A stretch of DNA of 10,633 nt, taken from the NCBI GenBank assembly GCA_028565635.1, contig JAOXYB010061557.1, positions 1-10,633 on the forward strand. The letters are read 5' to 3'. The notes under the pieces are model-generated. The model was not told the DNA's origin, made no database searches, and saw nothing but the letters and a program-made list of their open reading frames with translations. Source of the stretch: Phoronis ovalis (lineage: Eukaryota > Phoronida > Phoronidae). Every line of letters starts with the position of its first letter. Positions within the stretch are counted from its first letter, which is position 1. Positions 6,714-10,633 of the stretch are shown here, piece after piece. The translations under genes were made by a program, and so were the position numbers.

Positions 6714-9660
6714 ATGGAGCCATGGGTTTACGACGTGTGCGTAATTGGGGGTGGCATGATTGGATCTGCTGCGGCTCGGCATGCTACAGAAATGATGGGA
6801 CCTGGAAAAGTAGTTCTTATTGCTGCTATCGAAACAAAGGTGATGAATTCGGGGATGGATTTCAGGCGTATCAATGACTGAACAGAAGCACCCAATGAGG
6901 ATAATTTTTTATGGCTTTATGTAGCACACCAACATATTTTTTCACATGTTTCCTGTTTAGATAAAGCATTTGGTAATGTAGCTTGGAAGGCCATCTCTGT
7001 TCCCCACTCACCAGCAAGCTAACTTTTTTTTAATTTACCAGCCAGCTAAAAATGCGGGAGAACTCTGTCTGCCAGCTGAATTTTGCAAAAAAAAGGTTGC
7101 TGTTTTATTGGGTTTCGTGCTTAAATGAATCATTTAGTGGAGTTAATGTGGAGAATCAGATCTGTTCCCCATTACCAGCTGGATCCAGACTCGTCTGGGG
7201 AACAGATATTATGGCGGGGAACAGACTCGATGGGTCCTTCCGACTGAAGCCTATGATCATGCCGTTTGTTTCCAACACATCTACATGTATGTACTTACCA
7301 CTCCATCTCGTAATTATGTTTTAGATGAGAAATATTTTGTTTTTGTTTTTCTTAATTTTAGAATAGAAAGGATACAGACATATTTGGGTGTCATTTCGAC
7401 GAAGGAAGAGTGACAAGAATTTTGGATCCTGATCCAGTATGGGCATTACTGGCTATGAGATCCATCGATGAATACAGAAAAATTGAAAAAATATCAGGTA
7501 CGATTCCAATATATTTTGGAAAAACTCATTATCAATATTTAGGTAAACATTGTCACTAACACTAGGGTGACGTGACTGTTTCATTTTTAATCCTTGTTTG
7601 TTGGTCATCATTTAATACTGACGATTAAAGAAAGATTTAATCAAGTTACTGAGAATTTACCAATTTACATACAACACAACAAATTAAAACTATCCGAAAT
7701 TTGCCTCGATCTCAAGTAAGGCTAGCCAGCGACGGATCAAAAGTAGTCAAATCTTGTGCATATATGAAAGATGTGCTAATCACGTACACCTTTAAAGATG
7801 TTCAGATGTTTAAAATACATTTTATAGGGCAACATTTTTATAAAGAAGTTGGATTTTTGGCCCTTGAATCAGTTGATACACAGTCGAACTATATAACAAC
7901 TGTAAATAAAGTTGCCAGTGATCTTGGAGTACCTGTACAAAAATTAAACAGTTCAGAAGTAAAAGACACCTTTAATATAACAGTACCAGGTCATGTTTCT
8001 GGATTGTTTACTAGCAGAAATGCCGGTTATATTAGTCCGCGTAATATGGTTATGGCTCAGCAAAAGGCTGCTACTGTGACTGGATGCACAGTTATCCACG
8101 ATATCGCAAAATCTGTGCGAAAATCAACGAATAGCCTGACAATAGAAACCGATCAAGGACGTGTGATACGAAGTAAAAGAGTTCTTGTTGCTACTGGTGC
8201 ATTTACGCAATTCCGTGATTTATTGCCATGGCAGCCGGATTTGAAATTTCAGTCCCAATTTGTTGTGAAGGTATTACTTTATTTTCTTTCTGAAGAATAG
8301 TAACCTTTCAAAACCTTAAATGGAAAAAGTTGTTTTTCAAACAAAAATATATAACAATATAGCATGTAAGACTTACATATTCCTTTTTTCTTACAAAGTT
8401 TGTGCATTTTGTTTAACAAGCTTTAAAATTAAAATCAGCGTGAACCTTTTAGGTTGCTATTGCTGAAGATGATGTACATTTTTTGAACAAGATGCCTACG
8501 ATAATCATCAAAGCGCTATTTCCATCAGAGATTAGCGATAAATTCAAGAGCTATATTCTTCCACCAATTAAATATCCTGATGGTGAGTTTGTCTCATATC
8601 TTCAACATCATCATTTCTTTGTATGAAATTGTTAGAAGAAAATGAGATAGCATAATTTGACAAGCAGGTGCAGAGAAATGTTTATCCCCATGGTTTTTGT
8701 GCCATATTCATGCAATGTCTTGATTTTCTACAAGAATATATCTCGCTCATTGATATATATATACCGGTATTTGCAGTTTGTATTATCATGATCACTTGCT
8801 TATTATTTAAAACGCTTTCTAAGAGCAATATCAATTAATTTTATGCGCAGCTAATAAACATATACATGTAGAATGTCCATTTATTAAAAGGTGTGTATTA
8901 TTTGAAAATTGGTCATGGTTGTGAAATGGAGAGAACTTTTACGTCTCCGGCGGAGATTGCTGAATGGTACAGAGCTAAAGAAAAAGGACCAACGAAGCAA
9001 GAAATCAAGGAAATGTATAATTTATTGATGTCAATATTACCCAAAGGTAAGACAAAGGTGAAATAGTCCACCAAGAAACTGTTCTCTTAAAGTATGTAAA
9101 TTAATTTATAGGTTACGCCTTTTCCTGTCGAGAATATACTTTTATTTTATACTGATAAATTTCTTTCAGAGATAAGGGCCCTCTACAAAGAAATCGATAC
9201 TTGTGTTACTTCACACACACCGACGGACAGACCTTACATTTCCATGGTAACCGAAGATATCGGGGTGGCCTTAGGAGGATGTGGCTACGCAGCGAAATCA
9301 TCGGACGAAATTGGCAGAATGGCAGCTAGGTAAACGCGACAGCTCTATTACTATTAGCCCGTCATATAGGTGATAAGTGGATATGCTAATTCGAGACCGT
9401 ATTGTACATGTTGATTTTGCTATTTTATTTGCGGAATATGCGAACATGTCTTCAATGTACGAGGTACATAAATATATGTTGTTTAGATCTTGGATTTGGG
9501 AGTAAAATTTACCTATAAAACAAACAAATTAACCTTTTGCCTCTTTATCTTTTACAATTTTTGTTAATTTTTCAGAATGATAAGTAAAGGACATTGGGAT
9601 TATGATCTACCTGCATCATTGTTTAAGTGTCAATTTAGAAATGGAAATAGCAGACTTTAA
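6714..9660 (+). CDS. Peroxisomal FAD-dependent oxidoreductase, sarcosine oxidase-like
   Basis: Seven exons (6714-6839, 7362-7497, 7828-8270, 8453-8582, 8891-9046, 9170-9329, 9576-9660) have GT-AG borders and phases 0,1,0,1,1,2. They join into exactly 411 codons plus TAA. Family members oxidise secondary or primary amino acids such as sarcosine or pipecolate with FAD, releasing hydrogen peroxide. Residues 7-18 carry the Rossmann dinucleotide motif (Gly12-x-Gly14-x-x-Gly17). GCHFDEGR at 51-58 and LDPDPVW at 63-69 lie in the substrate/FAD region. VLVATGAF near the end of exon 3 is the second FAD-contact strand. Cys342 in TCVTSHTP aligns by eye with the covalent flavin cysteine of bacterial monomeric sarcosine oxidase, and Lys373 in YAAKSS with its active-site lysine. 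The chain ends Ser-Arg-Leu, a PTS1 peroxisomal signal. The ATG at 6714 has a good context (AAAATGG), and its upstream in-frame extension has no ATG. The true substrate is unknown. Confidence 0.9.
6840..7361 (+). other. Intron 1 of the oxidoreductase gene, with a repeat cluster
   Basis: This 522-base intron (GTGATG to TTTTAG, phase 0) is locally GC-richer than the rest of the window between about 6985 and 7260. It holds several short direct and inverted repeats, listed separately. An open frame at 7052-7324 crosses this region but has no domain character, and the protein reads correctly when it is spliced out. Confidence 0.8.
6996..7226. repeat. Clustered direct and inverted short repeats, possible transposon remnant
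   Basis: TCTGTTCCCC occurs at 6996-7005 and 7161-7170. Its reverse complement GGGGAACAGA occurs at 7197-7206 and 7217-7226. A perfect 12-base inverted repeat (ATCTGTTCCCCA at 7160-7171, TGGGGAACAGAT at 7196-7207) encloses a 24-base loop. ACCAGCAAGCTAA (7010-7022) recurs as ACCAGCCAGCTAA (7037-7049). The cluster lies inside intron 1 and looks like a decayed foldback or MITE-like insertion, but I recognise no family or target duplication. Confidence 0.55.
7498..7827 (+). other. Intron 2 of the oxidoreductase gene
   Basis: This 330-base intron (GTACGA to TTATAG) lies in phase 1. The frame of exon 3 stays open upstream into this intron to about 7701. The family-typical join is at 7828, giving the continuous sequence SGQHFYKEVGFLALE across the splice. 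No other feature is seen. Confidence 0.85.
8583..8890 (+). other. Intron 4 of the oxidoreductase gene
   Basis: This 308-base intron (GTGAGT to AAAAG, phase 1) is AT-rich without recognisable content. Its acceptor has a poor pyrimidine tract. Exon 5 nevertheless follows in frame with family-like sequence (YYLKIGHGCEMER). Confidence 0.8.
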
Positions 9661-10147
9661 ATTAATTATAATTAAGTGCGTATTTATATATTTTGCTTTT
9701 TGTCAGTTCTGTATGCACGTTATAGAATGTAATGAATAGATATAACCAAAACTACGACGAACGTTTTGTTGGGACTAAATAAAAATCTTATGCAAAAACC
9801 TCTACCTCTACGTCTCACGAGACCATGTATATTTGAACGCTTGTCTTGAAATATCTCGTAAAGTCTAACCATTTGATTACTCGACCGTTTATTCGTGGTT
9901 TCGTTATTTGTGATGTCAGGGCGTTTCCTGTGAAAATTACATAATTATATAGATTACTGATGTTAGGAATCTTAGACTAACGCTATTTTGTTATTCTTAG
10001 AATATTCCCATATTCCACTGATTTCTATGTACAACTAAAACAATATTGTTAACGCATAAATGTCTATGCTTACTCTTCCATTTTGTACGTTCTTGCAATG
10101 TTTAACTAAATATTCTTTACGCCAACGATTCCAAAAACAATCTGCTA
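9661..10147 (+). other. 3' untranslated region of the oxidoreductase gene and intergenic spacer
   Basis: AT-rich sequence follows the TAA at 9658-9660. The likely transcript end lies soon after the AATAAA at 9778-9783. Between there and the retrotransposon-like end near 10150 I see no coding potential or RNA gene on either strand. Confidence 0.6.
9778..9783 (+). terminator. Polyadenylation signal of the oxidoreductase gene (AATAAA)
   Basis: This is a canonical AATAAA 117 bases after the stop codon, in the correct orientation. It is the only well-placed hexamer in the downstream stretch. Confidence 0.55.
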
Positions 10148-10155
10148 TAGTTTAG

Positions 10156-10172
10156 TTTATTGTCACAATAAC
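10156..10172 (-). terminator. Inverted repeat and AATAAA at the presumed LINE 3' end
   Basis: On the plus strand, TTATTGT and ACAATAA flank a single C, forming a near-perfect palindrome at 10158-10172. The minus-strand AATAAA (plus 10156-10161) overlaps its edge. It fits a 3' end-formation or reverse-transcriptase recognition element of the retrotransposon. Confidence 0.45.
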
Positions 10173-10356
10173 ATATTTTACAAAGTACATGGACAAATAC
10201 AAAAACAAAAAAAAAGCAACTAATAAACAATACTAAGTATAACTGCTAATATGAACTACAATATGACTATACTATACAATATATGTGTAAACCATACATA
10301 CTCATACATACATATACCCATGAATATCTGCATGCATGTGTCCATGTAGACAGTAA

Positions 10357-10384
10357 CATACACACGTGCACACACACACATACA
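10357..10384. repeat. CA-rich alternating purine-pyrimidine tract
   Basis: The 28 bases alternate perfectly between pyrimidine and purine, mostly as CA steps with a CACGTG in the middle. It lies within a wider CATA/CATG-rich stretch (about 10283-10385) inside the presumed LINE tail. Such tracts are unstable in length and can adopt Z-form DNA. Confidence 0.7.
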
Positions 10385-10451
10385 AATACTTCTAATAATA
10401 TATATAAGTATCGATATATGTAGTAAAAAATTGATCAAATAGCAAAGAGCA

Positions 10452-10633
10452 CTATAATGATTGCTGGGAGGACCTTATATTGAACAGTTTAGATAAATAT
10501 GTAGCAACTGCCAAAATCGAATTCCCAGTGGCAACTCTCATGATAGCAACAAATGTTTCTTCGCTGTTCATATTTTTAATATTAAATATTTCAGCCTGTA
10601 ATGCCTCATACAGGTCTTTTCTAATTTGATTAT
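10452..10633 (-). CDS. Partial C-terminal reverse transcriptase-like reading frame
   Basis: Read on the minus strand from 10631, 59 codons are open until TAG at 10454-10452; the 5' part is beyond the window. The frame begins IRKDLYEALQ and ends ATYLSKLFNIRSS shortly before the stop. This resembles the pattern at the end of many LINE polymerases, where a segment after the Cys-rich region ends in a helix with an F-x-[IL]-R motif. Amino-acid use is protein-like, with heptad-like hydrophobics and few low-complexity runs, unlike the other minus-strand frames. Without the catalytic part the assignment remains tentative. A host-gene terminal exon is the alternative. Confidence 0.5.
   Translation of the reverse strand, partial: NQIRKDLYEALQAEIFNIKNMNSEETFVAIMRVATGNSILAVATYLSKLFNIRSSQQSL

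Larger units (their letters stand above)
10148..10633 (-). mobile_element. 3' end of a LINE-like non-LTR retrotransposon (partial, runs off the window)
   Basis: On the minus strand the window edge contains an open frame (stop at 10454-10452) resembling the far C-terminus of LINE reverse transcriptases. A roughly 300-base AT/CA-rich untranslated tail follows. The tail ends in TTGTGACAATAAAC, where an inverted repeat overlaps the AATAAA (plus-strand 10156-10161). Tails of this form are common at LINE 3' ends in invertebrate genomes. The left boundary near 10148 is approximate, as there is no poly-A tail or visible target duplication. The catalytic domains would lie outside the window. Confidence 0.5.

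Noticed and set aside
7052-7324. 90-codon plus-strand open frame within intron 1 of the oxidoreductase gene.
   Set aside because: The joined exons 6839/7362 give a continuous family-like protein without it, it shares no domain features, and it overlaps the repeat cluster.
10256-10438. Minus-strand frame rich in Cys, Met and Tyr.
   Set aside because: It is produced by the CA/CATA-rich low-complexity tail and lies after the stop of the reverse transcriptase-like frame.
1-10633. CRISPR arrays, tRNA or rRNA genes, bacterial operons.
   Set aside because: No regularly spaced repeats, cloverleaf-like sequence or ribosomal sequence was seen, and the spliced genes show that the DNA is eukaryotic.

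Overview
The window is strongly AT-rich animal nuclear DNA. It holds compact genes cut by GT-AG introns, AATAAA polyadenylation signals, and what looks like the 3' end of a non-LTR retrotransposon. The base composition, the intron style and the oxidoreductase family suggest an invertebrate, most likely a mollusc such as a bivalve. That is an inference, not a proof. No prokaryotic features are present.

Layout. Positions 1-1130 hold no coding exon that I can support, apart from a near-consensus CTCF-type motif at 72-85 and a strong splice donor after 837. Gene 1, on the plus strand, runs from about 1179 (predicted ATG) to 5888 (stop), with a polyadenylation signal at 6163. It encodes a small single-pass membrane protein. 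The predicted order is: signal peptide on two tiny exons, one sushi/CCP domain, a transmembrane helix, a Cys/His-rich cytoplasmic segment, and a polar tail. The sushi, transmembrane and two cytoplasmic exons are well supported. The signal-peptide exons (1179-1206 and 1330-1362) are my assembly from splice signals, phase and hydrophobicity.

Gene 2, also plus strand, runs from 6714 to 9660 in seven exons whose phases close exactly into a 411-residue protein. It is a FAD-dependent amine oxidase-type flavoenzyme of the DAO / monomeric sarcosine oxidase family. It has an N-terminal GxGxxG motif, a candidate flavin-attachment cysteine (Cys342), and a C-terminal Ser-Arg-Leu that matches a peroxisomal targeting signal. 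Its polyadenylation signal is at 9778.

From about 10150 to the right edge, the minus strand holds the last 59 codons of an open frame that resembles a LINE reverse-transcriptase C-terminus. An AT/CA-rich 3' untranslated region follows it and ends in a short inverted repeat overlapping AATAAA. The rest of the element lies outside the window.

The two genes are tandem, with about 0.5 kb between the end of one and the start of the other. Nothing in the sequence links a surface sushi protein functionally to a peroxisomal oxidase, so they are probably independent neighbours. The most novel item is the sushi protein, whose cytoplasmic cluster of ten cysteines I do not recognise from a known family.
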